A stretch of 33,825 nucleotides of DNA from Xanthomonas pisi DSM 18956 (GTDB lineage Bacteria; Pseudomonadota; Gammaproteobacteria; Xanthomonadales; Xanthomonadaceae), in the NCBI RefSeq assembly GCF_001010415.1, contig NZ_JPLE01000052.1:1-33825 (forward strand). The letters are read 5' to 3'. The position numbers and the translations under genes were made by a program. Of the stretch, positions 15,179 to 25,430 are shown in pieces (positions within the stretch are counted from its first letter, which is position 1; every line of letters begins with the position of its first letter). The notes beneath the pieces were generated by a model. It saw only the letters and a list, made by a program, of their open reading frames with translations. It was not told the DNA's origin and made no database searches.

Positions 15179-17938
15179 ATGAAGCGTCATTTACTGGTTA
15201 CCGCGGTCTGCACCGCACTGACCATGCCATCGCTTGCCATGGCACAGGATCAAGGTGAAGTCACTCAACTGGACAAGGTGACGGTGACAGGGTCGCTGAT
15301 CCCGCGATCCCAGGTCGAAACCGCGACCCCGGTGTTTTCGATTACCGCCCAGGACATCCAGCGTCGCGGCTTCAAGGACGTCTACGACGTGCTGCGCTCG
15401 CAACCGATGGCCACCGGCTCGGTCCAGGATGGTCAGTTCAGCAACGGCTTCACCGCAGGCGCCAAATCCTTGAGCCTGCTCGGCCTGGATCCCGGTTTCA
15501 CCCTGGTGCTGATCGATGGCCGGCCGATGGCCGATTACCCGCTGCTGTACAACGGGCAGAGCAACTTCGTCGATCTGGCCAGCGTTCCGGTGGGCATGGT
15601 CGAGCGCATCGACGTGGCGCCCGGTAACCAGTCCTCGATCTACGGCTCCAGCGCAATCGCCGGTGTGGTCAACATCATCCTGAAAAAGCGCATGGACGGC
15701 GTGCAGATGAATTACCGCATGGGCACCTATGACGGCGGTGGCGGCAACAACCAGCGCTTTCAGCTCACCGGCGGCAACGAGATCGGCGGCGCCAACATCG
15801 TCTGGGGCCTGCAGCTCAACAACCAGGATCCGATCTACGGCTATCAGCGCCGCGATTTCGATTCCACCGACGACAATCCGGACCCGACCCTGCGCTATGG
15901 TTCACGCATTGCGCTGCACAACCTCCCCGGCCCCCCGGCCAGCTATGTCGATCCAGGGGCAGACAACTGCGCCGCGTTGGGCGCGCTGTTCAACGGTTCG
16001 GTGCAGTACGACAATCGTGCCAACCGCGGCAACTTCTGCAGCAGCCGCACCGTGCCGGGCTATGCCAGCATCCTCAACAAGGAACGCAGCGCCAGCGGCT
16101 ATGCCAACCTGAGCTATGCGTTCAACGACAACGTCGAGCTGTATTCGACCCTGCTGCTCAACCGCACCAAGGTCGAGGTCAACAGCGGACCCCGCTTCTG
16201 GCAGAGTTCTGTCGACACCGGCGGCTTGTTCTACAACGCGGACAGCCAGCAGCTCGAAAGCTATCAACGCGTGTTTGCACCGGAAGAAACCGGCGGCAAC
16301 GATTTCAACAACAACCGCCAGACCGCCGACTCCTACAACATCGCGCTCGGCCTGAAAGGCGGCCTGGGTGCCAGCAACTGGACCTACGATGCCTATTACG
16401 CACGCTCGGAATATCGCATCGACAGTCGTCAGCAGTGGCCGCTGGCCGACCGCATCGAAGATTTCTTCCGCGAACAGTTCCTTGGCGCTTCGCAGGGCGA
16501 GTACTACGGCTACCCGATCTATTCGCCCAACGACGCCAACTTCTATCGCGCATTGACTCCGGCGCAGTACCGCAGCTTCAACGACGAAATCCGCACCAAG
16601 TCCAGGACCTGGACCCAGAACGTGAACCTGCAACTGACCAACACCGAGTTGTTCAACATGCCGGCCGGTGCGGTCGGCATCGCCGGCGTGTTGCAGGCTG
16701 GGAATCAGTACTGGACCAATCCAACCGACCCGCGTGTGATTGCTGGCGACTTCTACCAGCTGACCGGTACCCAGGGCAGCGGCAAGCGCGAGAACTGGGC
16801 GGCGGCGTTCGAGATGCGCGTGCCGATCCTGAGCACCTTGACCGCCAATCTGTCCGGCCGTTACGACGACTACAAGAACCAGGGCGGCGGTGGCGACTCC
16901 AAGTTCACCTACAAGGCTGCGCTGGAATTCCGTCCGATCGATTCGCTGCTGTTCCGCGGCAACTACGCCACAGCGTTCAAGGCACCGGACATGGCGTTCT
17001 CCTTCGCTGGCGACAGCGGCTTCTTCCAGGGCGTCAACGACTACTACCGCTGTGCGGTCGAAGAACCCGGCGTGCCGATCTCCGACTGCACCTATGGCGG
17101 CACCAGCATCCAGGGCCGTCGGTCCGGCAATGCGGATCTGAAGTCGATCACCGCCAAATCCTGGGGCGCCGGCGTGGTGTGGTCGCCGAGCGCACGCTTC
17201 AGCGTCAATGCCGATTACTACAACATCAAGATCGATGACAAGGTCAGCGACCTGAGCACCGATGCGTTGCTGCAAAACGAATCGGCCTGCCGGCTCGGCG
17301 CCCTGGACATCAACTCGCCCACCTGCGTCGACGCGCTGTCGCGCATCGATCGCACCGCCGCCGATGCGCTGGTACCCAATCGCCTGAGCAACATCCGCAT
17401 CAACCCGGTCAATATTTCCAACGAGGAAATCTCCGGCGTGCTGACCAAGGCGACCTACAACCTGGCCACCGAATCCTGGGGCCTGTTTGTGTTCGACGCG
17501 CAGTACAACCTGACGCTCAAGCACGAAAGTCAGCAGTTCCCGCAAGACCCGGTGCGCGACCTGCTGAGCGAGCCGTTCTTCTCTTCCGAGTTCCGCAGCA
17601 TCACCAATGCCTCGATCACCTGGCAGAAGGATGCGTGGACCACCACCCTGTTCGGCCAGCGTTACGGCCGTACGCCCAACTTCACCGCGGGCCAGAGCAC
17701 CGATGGCTATGCAGTGGAAGGCGCGCGCAAGGTCGGCGCCTGGACCACCTTCAATGCGACGCTGGACTACGCGATCAACGACGACATCTCGCTCACGGCC
17801 ACGGTCAACAACCTGACCAATGAGCGTCCGCCGCGCGACCGCACCTACACCGACTACCCGTACTACAACATCTTCAACTACACCGGCTACGGCCGTTCCT
17901 ACATGCTGGAATTGAACTGGCGCTTCGGCGCGCAGTGA
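15179..17938 (+). CDS. TonB-dependent outer-membrane receptor
   Basis: The 919-aa protein starts with a signal peptide (MKRHLLVTAVCTALTMPSLAMA), followed by a TonB-box-like segment LDKVTVTGSLI and a plug domain (about 45-165) with SIYGSSAIAGVVNIILKK. A 22-strand-type barrel follows, ending GYGRSYMLELNWRFGAQ. These receptors import large or scarce ligands using TonB-ExbB-ExbD energy. Cysteines occur in at least three close pairs in predicted extracellular loops (C-AALGALFNG...C, C-AVEEPGVPISD-C, C-RLGALDINSPT-C), suggesting disulfide-braced loops. The ATG at 15179 is preceded by a purine-rich GAGAGAGG. No transporter or enzyme gene is adjacent, so the ligand cannot be named; sugars, peptides or siderophores are all possible. 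A strong terminator follows. Confidence 0.9.
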   Translation: MKRHLLVTAVCTALTMPSLAMAQDQGEVTQLDKVTVTGSLIPRSQVETATPVFSITAQDIQRRGFKDVYDVLRSQPMATGSVQDGQFSNGFTAGAKSLSLLGLDPGFTLVLIDGRPMADYPLLYNGQSNFVDLASVPVGMVERIDVAPGNQSSIYGSSAIAGVVNIILKKRMDGVQMNYRMGTYDGGGGNNQRFQLTGGNEIGGANIVWGLQLNNQDPIYGYQRRDFDSTDDNPDPTLRYGSRIALHNLPGPPASYVDPGADNCAALGALFNGSVQYDNRANRGNFCSSRTVPGYASILNKERSASGYANLSYAFNDNVELYSTLLLNRTKVEVNSGPRFWQSSVDTGGLFYNADSQQLESYQRVFAPEETGGNDFNNNRQTADSYNIALGLKGGLGASNWTYDAYYARSEYRIDSRQQWPLADRIEDFFREQFLGASQGEYYGYPIYSPNDANFYRALTPAQYRSFNDEIRTKSRTWTQNVNLQLTNTELFNMPAGAVGIAGVLQAGNQYWTNPTDPRVIAGDFYQLTGTQGSGKRENWAAAFEMRVPILSTLTANLSGRYDDYKNQGGGGDSKFTYKAALEFRPIDSLLFRGNYATAFKAPDMAFSFAGDSGFFQGVNDYYRCAVEEPGVPISDCTYGGTSIQGRRSGNADLKSITAKSWGAGVVWSPSARFSVNADYYNIKIDDKVSDLSTDALLQNESACRLGALDINSPTCVDALSRIDRTAADALVPNRLSNIRINPVNISNEEISGVLTKATYNLATESWGLFVFDAQYNLTLKHESQQFPQDPVRDLLSEPFFSSEFRSITNASITWQKDAWTTTLFGQRYGRTPNFTAGQSTDGYAVEGARKVGAWTTFNATLDYAINDDISLTATVNNLTNERPPRDRTYTDYPYYNIFNYTGYGRSYMLELNWRFGAQ

Positions 17939-17957
17939 GTCATTGCTTGTGACCGAC

Positions 17958-17984
17958 GACCGGCAGTCAGCATGACTGCCGGTC
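17958..17984 (+). terminator. Intrinsic terminator of the TonB-dependent receptor gene
   Basis: A perfect 12-bp stem (gaccggcagtca at 17958-17969, tgactgccggtc at 17973-17984) with a 3-nt loop is followed by ttcttt. It starts 20 bp after the receptor stop. This is the clearest intrinsic terminator in the window. Confidence 0.85.
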
Positions 17985-18319
17985 TTCTTTGCTGCAGGAC
18001 CATCCACGCAGATGCGCCTGGATTGGACGCAGGAGCAGCGACCAACATCGCCTGGACGTTGTCTGGATGGAGGCCGGGTGCTGGTCGCACTCGCCCTGGC
18101 AGACTTGTTGCCAAGAACGCGGGCGGCGCGCGCGATGCCCTCACGCCTGCACGACACACCGTGCGCCCATCCCCATAAATTCCTACGCGGCATCCATCCC
18201 GCCACAGGCTCCCGCAAACCGCGAGAACATCGCATCTGCCGACGTGGTGACGTGCCGACGGGGATCAAACAGCAGGCCGCGTCCACCCGACGGTGAGCGC
18301 GCGCGTTTGTCAGCCGCTG
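17985..18319. other. Intergenic stretch between convergent genes
   Basis: About 335 bp between the receptor terminator and the 3' end of the sulfotransferase gene. I see no gene. The part from 18235 to 18319 resembles, on the minus strand, the segment at 2725-2790. Confidence 0.5.
18235..18319 (-). repeat. Diverged dispersed repeat, copy B
   Basis: Read on the minus strand, this region contains taacag, gcgctcacc, a ten-base variable part and cgcggcctg in the same order as copy A at 2725-2790. Both copies border gene 3' ends. Xanthomonas genomes carry many degenerate intergenic repeats, and this is likely one family. Confidence 0.45.
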
Positions 18320-19912
18320 TTAGGGCGTAGCGCCCGTTTCGATCATGCCTGCATGCAGCAAGGCCTGCCTCAACGGCTCCAGTTGCGTTGCATAGCGGCG
18401 CCACGCTTCCACATTGCGGCCATGCACACCTTCGCGCACCTGCACGCTGCTCAGCGTGGCCGACGCTGCGGCATTGCGGGTGATGTCGATCTGCCCTGGC
18501 TCTATCGCCAACCCGCAGCGCGTCATCAACTGCTCCAGCACTGCAGACGGATCACGCACCATCTGCGCATAGTCCACATCGATCACCCGGCCCGGCAACG
18601 CGGCACGCCAGTGCGCCATCAAGCCGTGATACGCCTGGTAATGCCGCGCCAGGGTCTGCAGGTCGTAGCTATAGGCATAGGAATCGCCGAACAGCGCGCG
18701 ATAGTTGGAAAAACACACCGCCATCGGCTCGCGCACCAGATGCACGATCACCGCGCCCGGCAGCGCCCGTGCGATCGGCCCGATCGCCACCGCGTTGGCA
18801 GGCAACTTGTCGATATACCAGCGGGCCGCCCCCGCACGCCACTGCGTCTGTTCCAGATAACGCTGCCCGACCTGTGCGTAGTCCAGCGTGGGCAGCGCCT
18901 GCAACAGGCCTGCATCCAGCAGGCTTCGCCCGGCCTGGTCGGCGCCCCAGCGCAACTGGTGGCCGAAGTCGCTCAGCTCGCCCGCAGAGACAATCTGCGA
19001 ATGGTTACCCAGCATGCGCTCGAGCACCGTGGTGCCCGAGCGCGGCAGGCCAAGCACGAAGATGGGTTGCGGGCCGTGTGCAGCGTCGGCCGGCGGGGCT
19101 GCGAACACGCCCTGATCGGCCAAGCCGCCCAATTGCGCGTACAGCGATGCCTCGGCCTCGGCATCATGGCGCAAGCGTGCGTGCATGACCGCATTGCCCT
19201 GTTGCAGCGCATCCCAGGCGGCATCGGTATCGCCGAGGTCCTCCAGCTCCTTGTAGAGCGCGAACGCCAGCCCGGCACGGTCTTCGCTCCCGGGGGCGGA
19301 GCGCTGCAACTGCTGGCGCAGCGCCGCGACATGGTTATCGGTCGTGCTCTGGCGACGCAAGCGCGCACGCGTCAGCGCCGCGCGGCCGTAGCCGGGCTTC
19401 TGCGCCAAGGTCTGTTCCAGCGCCTGCGCGGCCGCATCCAGATGCCCGTTGAACTGCAATTGCACGGCAAGGAAAAAGCGAAAATCCGCGCCATCGAATC
19501 CGCAGGCCTGCGCGCGCTGCATCATCGCCAGCGCTTCGGGATGTTCGCCCAGGGATTGATGCACATGCGCCAGCAAGGCCAGCGTCGCGCCATCGCCACA
19601 CTGCAGCACCGATGGATGCCGCAACAGCGCATGCAACGGTCGATGTTCGCCGACGCGCAACAGCGCTTGTGCCACACGGCAACGCAGCGTCACATCCTCG
19701 CCCAGATCGCGCGCAGCCAGGCGCAGCTGGGTGACCGCCTCGCGCATCCTGCCGCTCGCCAGCACGGTGCCGGCCAACAGCACACGGGCCGACACATGCG
19801 TCGGCTCCACGTCCAGCAGCGCCTGCAACGCAGACGCCGCCACACCCAGGTCGCGGCGTGCCAACGCGGCCTGCGCGGTCTGCCAGTGCACCGCGCAGGC
19901 GGACGCAGCCAT
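18320..19912 (-). CDS. TPR-containing sulfotransferase family protein
   Basis: The 530-aa protein has a helical N-terminal half made of TPR-like repeats (about 1-250) and a C-terminal sulfotransferase domain. The PAPS 5'-phosphosulfate loop is FVLGLPRSGTTVLERML (about 283-299); IDKLPANAVAIGPI follows. The 3'-phosphate site is VHLVREPMAVCFSNYRALF, starting near residue 387. Such enzymes transfer sulfate from PAPS to a hydroxyl or a tyrosine; the acceptor is unknown. There is no signal peptide, so it is cytoplasmic. Its ATG overlaps the glyS stop by one base (TGATG), so it is probably translated by ribosomes finishing glyS. It differs in architecture from the RaxST tyrosine sulfotransferase of X. 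oryzae as I recall it. Tyrosine or small-molecule sulfation remain open. Confidence 0.8.
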   Translation of the reverse strand: MAASACAVHWQTAQAALARRDLGVAASALQALLDVEPTHVSARVLLAGTVLASGRMREAVTQLRLAARDLGEDVTLRCRVAQALLRVGEHRPLHALLRHPSVLQCGDGATLALLAHVHQSLGEHPEALAMMQRAQACGFDGADFRFFLAVQLQFNGHLDAAAQALEQTLAQKPGYGRAALTRARLRRQSTTDNHVAALRQQLQRSAPGSEDRAGLAFALYKELEDLGDTDAAWDALQQGNAVMHARLRHDAEAEASLYAQLGGLADQGVFAAPPADAAHGPQPIFVLGLPRSGTTVLERMLGNHSQIVSAGELSDFGHQLRWGADQAGRSLLDAGLLQALPTLDYAQVGQRYLEQTQWRAGAARWYIDKLPANAVAIGPIARALPGAVIVHLVREPMAVCFSNYRALFGDSYAYSYDLQTLARHYQAYHGLMAHWRAALPGRVIDVDYAQMVRDPSAVLEQLMTRCGLAIEPGQIDITRNAAASATLSSVQVREGVHGRNVEAWRRYATQLEPLRQALLHAGMIETGATP

Positions 19913-22128
19913 CAGCTGGACAGATGCTCGATGGCGGCAACGCTGCCTAGGCGGTCGCCGAGCTTCTTCAGCAGCGCCAGACGGTTGGCACGCAGCTGCG
20001 GGTCTTCGGCATTGACCATCACGCCATCGAAGAACGCGTCCACCTGTGGGCGCAGGCGGGCCAGGCGCGCGAGCACGGCAACGTAGTCGTGGCGGTGCAA
20101 CGCATCGCCGGTATCGCCGATGGCCGCTTCCACCGCTTCGGCCAGCGCTTCTTCGGCCGGTTCGCGCAGCAGCGTGGTGTCGATGTCGCCAGGGATCTCG
20201 CCGTCGACCTTGCGCAGGATGTTGCGGATGCGCTTGTTGGCTGCGGCCAGGGCCTCGGCTTCGGGCAGCGTGGCGAAGATGCCGATCGCATCGATGCGGC
20301 GGTCGAAGTCGTAGAGGGAGCCGGGCTTCAGTTCGGCCACTGCGTTGAAATGCGATGCCGGCACACCCTTGTCTGCGTAGTAGCCGCGCAAGCGATCAAG
20401 GATGAAACCATAGATCTCCGTATCGATCTCAGGCGTATCCGACCTGAGGATGCGCAATGCGCGGGTCTGCAGCGCGTCCAGGCGTTCGGTATCGACACAG
20501 TTTGGCCGGTTGAGATAATCGGCCTCATCTTCAACGAGCTTAAAGAAGAATCCCAGGCTTTCCAGTCGCGCAGCCGAAGGTCGTGCCGCAAGGAGGATCA
20601 GTGATTTAAGGATCCATTCTCCGAGGTTGAGATCAAACCCAGACTCAATCACCGTCCGCGCCAATCCCAGCGCATTACGCCGCAGCGCGAACGGATCCTT
20701 GTTGCCGGTCGGCTTCAATCCGGCCGCAAAGCCACCTGCCAGGGTATCCAGCCGCTCGGCAATCGCCAGCACCTTGCCCAGCGGCGACAGTGCGATGTCG
20801 TCGCCGGCAAAACGCGGCTGGTAGGCCTCGTCGATCGCCAGCGAAATCTCGCTCGGCTCGCCTGCGGCCTTGGCGTAATGACGCCCGGCAATGCCCTGCA
20901 GTTCCGGGAATTCGTTGACCATGCGCGACTGCAGATCGTTCTTTGCCAATTGCGCAGCGCGACGCGCCTGCACCGGATCGGCACCGACTTGCGGCGCAAT
21001 CGCCTCGGCCAGCGCAGCCACGCGCGCGACCTTGTCGGCCACCGTGCCCAGCTTGGCCTGATAGGTCACGCTGGCCAGACCCGCACCCATCGCCTCCAGG
21101 CCCTGCTTGAGGTCTTCGTCGAAGAAGAACTTGGCATCGGCAAACCGCGGACGGATCACCCGCTCGTAGCCCTTGGCCACTTCGGCCACGTCCTTGGAGA
21201 CGATGTTGGCGATACCGATGAACTGCTCGGTCAACTTGCCGCCGTCGTCCAGCACCGGGAAGAATTTCTGGTTGATTTCCATGGTTTCGATCAACGCTTC
21301 CTGCGGCACCGCCAGGAACGCGCGCTCGAAACTGCACAGCACCGCCGACGGCCATTCGACCAGGTTGACCACCTGTTCCAGATTGTCGTCGCTGATGCGC
21401 GCACTGCCGCCAGCCTGTTTGGCAGCCGCTTCCACTTCTTCAACGATGCGGGTACGGCGCGCATCGACATCCACCAGCACATGCGCACTGCGCAGCGCGT
21501 CGATGTAGTCGCTCGGCGCAGACAACGATACCTCGCCTTCATGCATGAAACGATGTCCCCGCGTGACGCGGTCGCCACGCACGCCCAGCAATTCGGCCGG
21601 AATCACCTCGTTGCCGAACAGCAGCACCAACCATTGCACCGGCCGTGCGAAGGCATAGTCGTGGGCGCCCCAGCGCATCGGCTTGGGGATCGGCATCGCG
21701 GCGATGGCTTCGCGCAGAATCTCCGGCAATAGCGCGGCGGTTTGCGCACCCGGCGTCACTGCGCGATGCACGAAACGCTCGCCCTTGGCATCGCTGGTGC
21801 GCTCCAGCGCGGTCCAGTCGATGCCGGCCTTGGCCGCAAAACCGGACAGCGCCTTGGTCGGGTTGCCGTCGGCATCCAGCGCGATGTTGAGGTACGGCCC
21901 CAGCACTTCGGAGCGCTGCTCCGGCTGCTCGGTGGCCACGCCCGGCAGCAGCACCGCCAGGCGCCGCGGCGTGGACAGCGGCTTGGCGTCGCCACGGGTG
22001 ACGGCGATGCCGCGCTTTTCCAGCCCGCTCAACACGCCGTCGAAGAAGGCCTGCGCCAGGCCCGGCAGCGCCTTGACCGGCAGCTCTTCGGTGCCCAGTT
22101 CGATCAGCAGGGGGTGCATCTGAGTCAT
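19912..22128 (-). CDS. glyS: Glycyl-tRNA synthetase beta subunit
   Basis: The 738-aa protein begins with the beta-subunit signature [15 protein letters not shown] and ends with the C-terminal anticodon-binding part ([25 protein letters not shown]). With GlyQ it forms the alpha2-beta2 synthetase that charges tRNA-Gly. The E. coli subunit is 689 aa; the extra length here maps largely to residues about 497-576, between the SGFDLNL and [10 protein letters not shown] motifs. In that segment the DNA (20400-20640) falls to about 55 percent GC and uses codons rare elsewhere (TTA-like, AAA, CGA, GTT, TGT). The gene is separated from glyQ by 201 bp holding REP-like hairpins, and overlaps the downstream sulfotransferase by one base. 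Confidence 0.95.
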   Translation of the reverse strand: MTQMHPLLIELGTEELPVKALPGLAQAFFDGVLSGLEKRGIAVTRGDAKPLSTPRRLAVLLPGVATEQPEQRSEVLGPYLNIALDADGNPTKALSGFAAKAGIDWTALERTSDAKGERFVHRAVTPGAQTAALLPEILREAIAAMPIPKPMRWGAHDYAFARPVQWLVLLFGNEVIPAELLGVRGDRVTRGHRFMHEGEVSLSAPSDYIDALRSAHVLVDVDARRTRIVEEVEAAAKQAGGSARISDDNLEQVVNLVEWPSAVLCSFERAFLAVPQEALIETMEINQKFFPVLDDGGKLTEQFIGIANIVSKDVAEVAKGYERVIRPRFADAKFFFDEDLKQGLEAMGAGLASVTYQAKLGTVADKVARVAALAEAIAPQVGADPVQARRAAQLAKNDLQSRMVNEFPELQGIAGRHYAKAAGEPSEISLAIDEAYQPRFAGDDIALSPLGKVLAIAERLDTLAGGFAAGLKPTGNKDPFALRRNALGLARTVIESGFDLNLGEWILKSLILLAARPSAARLESLGFFFKLVEDEADYLNRPNCVDTERLDALQTRALRILRSDTPEIDTEIYGFILDRLRGYYADKGVPASHFNAVAELKPGSLYDFDRRIDAIGIFATLPEAEALAAANKRIRNILRKVDGEIPGDIDTTLLREPAEEALAEAVEAAIGDTGDALHRHDYVAVLARLARLRPQVDAFFDGVMVNAEDPQLRANRLALLKKLGDRLGSVAAIEHLSS

Positions 22129-22186
22129 TGCGTCGGACCTTGGTTTTCGCTTGGTTCGTCAACCGACGAAGGTGGCTTGATGATGT

Positions 22187-22234
22187 CCTTCTCCCGCGTG
22201 CGGGAGAAGGTGGCGCGATGCGCCGGATGAGGGT
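22187..22234 (+). repeat. REP-like palindromic repeat, copy 2
   Basis: Perfect 10-bp arms ccttctcccg (22187-22196) and cgggagaagg (22201-22210) are followed by the tail tggcgcgatgcgccggatga and gggt, one base different from the tail of copy 1 at 126-149. It lies in the glyQ-glyS spacer. Confidence 0.8.
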
Positions 22235-22255
22235 TGCGCGGCGGCGACGGCTGCT

Positions 22256-22301
22256 GCCCCCATCCGCCCTGCGGGCACCTTCCCCCGCCAGCGGGGGAAG
22301 G
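22256..22301 (-). repeat. REP-like repeat in inverted orientation, copy 3
   Basis: A relative of the tail (catccgccct...gggcacct) followed by perfect 11-bp arms ccttcccccgc (22278-22288) and gcgggggaagg (22291-22301) lies in the opposite orientation to copy 2. Together copies 2 and 3 form a head-to-head pair between glyQ and glyS that could fold in the mRNA and alter the ratio of the two subunits. Confidence 0.7.
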
Positions 22302-22305
22302 CAAC

Positions 22306-22329
22306 AGCATCAGCGTTTTGGGAAAAGCA

Positions 22330-22338
<9 letters not shown>
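22306..22338. repeat. Short direct repeat at the glyQ 3' end
   Basis: The 13-mer agcatcagcgttt occurs at 22306-22318 and at 22326-22338. The second copy includes the glyQ stop codon, so the first looks like a small duplication of the gene end. Confidence 0.6.
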
Positions 22339-23238
<900 letters not shown>

Positions 23239-23268
23239 GCAGCAGGGGCCGTGCGAAAGGGGTGCGTT

Positions 23269-23274
23269 AGTATA
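23269..23274 (-). promoter_or_regulatory. Predicted -10 box of the glyQ promoter
   Basis: On the minus strand the sequence reads TATACT, one base from consensus. It would start transcription near 23262 and leave a leader of about 24 nt. The matching -35 region falls in the hairpin at 23281-23305 and has no good TTGACA match. Confidence 0.5.
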
Positions 23275-23280
23275 CCGGCC

Positions 23281-23305
23281 CACCCGCGGCGCTTTGCCGC
23301 GGGTG
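23281..23305. promoter_or_regulatory. Perfect 10-bp inverted repeat between glyQ and the GspE-type gene
   Basis: Arms cacccgcggc (23281-23290) and gccgcgggtg (23296-23305) surround a 5-nt spacer. The palindrome covers the expected -35 region of glyQ and lies 25 bp before the start of the divergent ATPase gene, so it could be an operator acting on both, or a hairpin in the ATPase leader RNA. Confidence 0.5.
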
Positions 23306-23329
23306 CATCGCGGCAGGGGAATCACCAGC

Positions 23330-25144
23330 ATGGAACAGCGGCGCAACGCCGACCCGGACAGCGCAGCGGCGATCCTGCCGCGTGGCCGGTTGATGTTCGA
23401 CCCGGTCGCGGCCGCCCTGCTGGCCGATGGCATGGTGGTACCGCACGAACACGAACGCGTGCAGTTCTCCGCTGCGGGCGTACGCAACGCCAGCGAAGTG
23501 CATCCGCTGGTGCTGCTGGCCAACCTCAAGCTGCATGCCGCGCAGGCGCCGGCCGGCGAGCTGGGCCTGGAACGGCTCACCGAATGGCTGGCCACCCGTA
23601 CCGGCCTGCGTTATCTGCGCATCGACCCTACCCGCATCGACGTGGCTGCGGTCACCGGCGTGGTGTCGCATGCCTACGCGCGCCGTCACCGCATCCTGCC
23701 GCTGGCGCTGGATGCCGAGCGCGTGCTGATCGCCACCAGCGAGCCGCTGGCGCTGGAGTGGCTGGCCGACGTGCAGCACCTGAGCCGTCGCCGCATCGAA
23801 CTGGCGCTGATCAACCCGCTGGACCTGCATCGCTACACGATGGAGTTCTTCGGCGTGACCCAGTCGGTGCGCGGCGCGCGTGGCGATGCGCGCGGCGCGG
23901 AGTCGAGCTCGGGCCTGCCCAGCTTCGAACAACTGGTGGAACTGGGCCGCGCCGGCGACGTCAATGCCGACGATCACCACATCGTGCATATCGTCGACTG
24001 GCTGCTGCAATACGCCTACGAGCAGCGCGCCAGCGACATCCATCTGGAGCCGCGTCGCGAGGCCGGGCGCATGCGCTTTCGCATCGACGGGGTGCTGCAC
24101 AAGGTGCTGGAAGTCCCGCCGTCGGTGATGACCGCGGTGGTCAGCCGCATCAAGGTGCTCGGCCGCATGGACCTGGCCGAACGCCGCCGTCCGCAGGACG
24201 GCCGCATCAAGACCCGCTCGCCGGGCGGGCGCGAGGTGGAAATGCGCCTGTCCACCATGCCCACCGCGTTCGGCGAGAAATGCGTGATGCGCATCTTCGA
24301 CCCGGATTCGGCGTTCAAGAGCATCGAACAACTCGGCTTCAGCCCCGAAGAAGCCGCCGGCTGGAGCGCGCTGGTCGAACGCCCGCACGGCATCGTGCTG
24401 GTCACCGGCCCGACCGGCTCGGGCAAGACCACCACGCTGTATTCAACGCTCAAGCGCCTGGCCACGCCGGATGTGAACGTGTGCAGCGTGGAAGACCCGA
24501 TCGAAATGATCGCGCCGGAATTCAACCAGATGCAGGTGCAGCAGAACATCGACCTGGATTTCGCCAGCGGCGTGCGCACGCTGCTGCGGCAGGACCCGGA
24601 CATCATCATGATCGGCGAAATCCGCGACCTGGAAACCGCGCAGATGGCGGTACAGGCTTCGCTCACCGGGCATCTGGTGTTGTCGACGCTGCACACCAAC
24701 GACGCCGCCTCGGCGATCACCCGCCTGCTCGACCTGGGCGTGCCGCATTACCTGGTCGCGTCCACGCTCAACGGGGTGCTGGCGCAGCGGCTGGTGCGCA
24801 CCCTGTGCGTGCACTGCAAGCGTCCGCACACGCTCAGCGACGGTGAGTGGGCGGCGATCCGCGAGCCGGGCGAGGCGCTGCCGGAGGTGCTGAACGTGCA
24901 CGCGCCGGTCGGCTGCCTGGAATGCCGCCGCACCGGTTATCTCGGCCGCGTGGGCCTGTACGAATTGCTGCCGGTGAGTCCGCGCTTGCGCAGCCTGATC
25001 CGCGCCGACACCGACCTGGCCAGCTTCAGCCAGGCCGCCCGCGGCGACGGCCTGCGCACGCTGCGCCGCACCGGCCTGGAAAAGATCGCCGCCGGGCTGA
25101 CCACCATCGAAGAAGTGCTGTCGGTGCTCCCACCGCGCGAATAG
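23330..25144 (+). CDS. GspE/PilB-type secretion or pilus ATPase, stand-alone
   Basis: The 604-aa protein has an N-terminal GspE_N/MshEN-like domain (about 70-175) and a complete T2SS/T4P assembly ATPase. It shows [21 protein letters not shown], Walker [16 protein letters not shown] (about 361), the Asp box SVEDPIE, Walker [15 protein letters not shown] (about 418-431) and the His box STLHTNDA. A zinc-binding set, LCVHC then GCLEC, lies about 35 residues apart. Such ATPases power pseudopilus or pilus assembly at the inner membrane. No pilin, inner-membrane platform or secretin gene is nearby, so its partners must be encoded elsewhere. The ATG at 23330 has AGGGGA upstream and follows the palindrome; a longer in-frame reading would overlap glyQ. 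All catalytic residues are present. Confidence 0.87.
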   Translation: MEQRRNADPDSAAAILPRGRLMFDPVAAALLADGMVVPHEHERVQFSAAGVRNASEVHPLVLLANLKLHAAQAPAGELGLERLTEWLATRTGLRYLRIDPTRIDVAAVTGVVSHAYARRHRILPLALDAERVLIATSEPLALEWLADVQHLSRRRIELALINPLDLHRYTMEFFGVTQSVRGARGDARGAESSSGLPSFEQLVELGRAGDVNADDHHIVHIVDWLLQYAYEQRASDIHLEPRREAGRMRFRIDGVLHKVLEVPPSVMTAVVSRIKVLGRMDLAERRRPQDGRIKTRSPGGREVEMRLSTMPTAFGEKCVMRIFDPDSAFKSIEQLGFSPEEAAGWSALVERPHGIVLVTGPTGSGKTTTLYSTLKRLATPDVNVCSVEDPIEMIAPEFNQMQVQQNIDLDFASGVRTLLRQDPDIIMIGEIRDLETAQMAVQASLTGHLVLSTLHTNDAASAITRLLDLGVPHYLVASTLNGVLAQRLVRTLCVHCKRPHTLSDGEWAAIREPGEALPEVLNVHAPVGCLECRRTGYLGRVGLYELLPVSPRLRSLIRADTDLASFSQAARGDGLRTLRRTGLEKIAAGLTTIEEVLSVLPPRE

Positions 25145-25430
25145 GTGGGTCATCGCCCCGACCGCGCTGGTTTGTGCAGTTCGCATGCGATCGCCCCCGA
25201 TTCTGGGTAGACCCGACCCCGGCGTGGATTGCCTGTGCGAGCGCCAGACGCCGCCTGCCGCGACGCACGCTGCGCCCGGGCGCCCGCACGACCGCCACCT
25301 CATACGGCGGCGTCCAGGCCACTGCGCTCAACCGACCAGAACGACCCGCTGCAAACACCACCCGGCACAGGCTCGGCGCAGGGCGCACGGCGCTGGCCAA
25401 GACGGTGCCATGCCCTGCGACCAGACGTGA

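Noticed and set aside
15902..18286. Minus-strand open frame of 794 aa opposite the TonB-dependent receptor
   Set aside because: Antisense shadow; valine/glycine/arginine-rich composition, no motifs, and it runs through the terminator.
18293..20086. Plus-strand 597-aa open frame opposite the sulfotransferase
   Set aside because: Arg/His/Gln-rich antisense shadow of a gene with complete PAPS motifs.
22129..22329. tRNA gene, T-box or glycine riboswitch between glyQ and glyS
   Set aside because: No cloverleaf or T-box/glycine aptamer elements are seen; the spacer is explained by REP-like hairpins.
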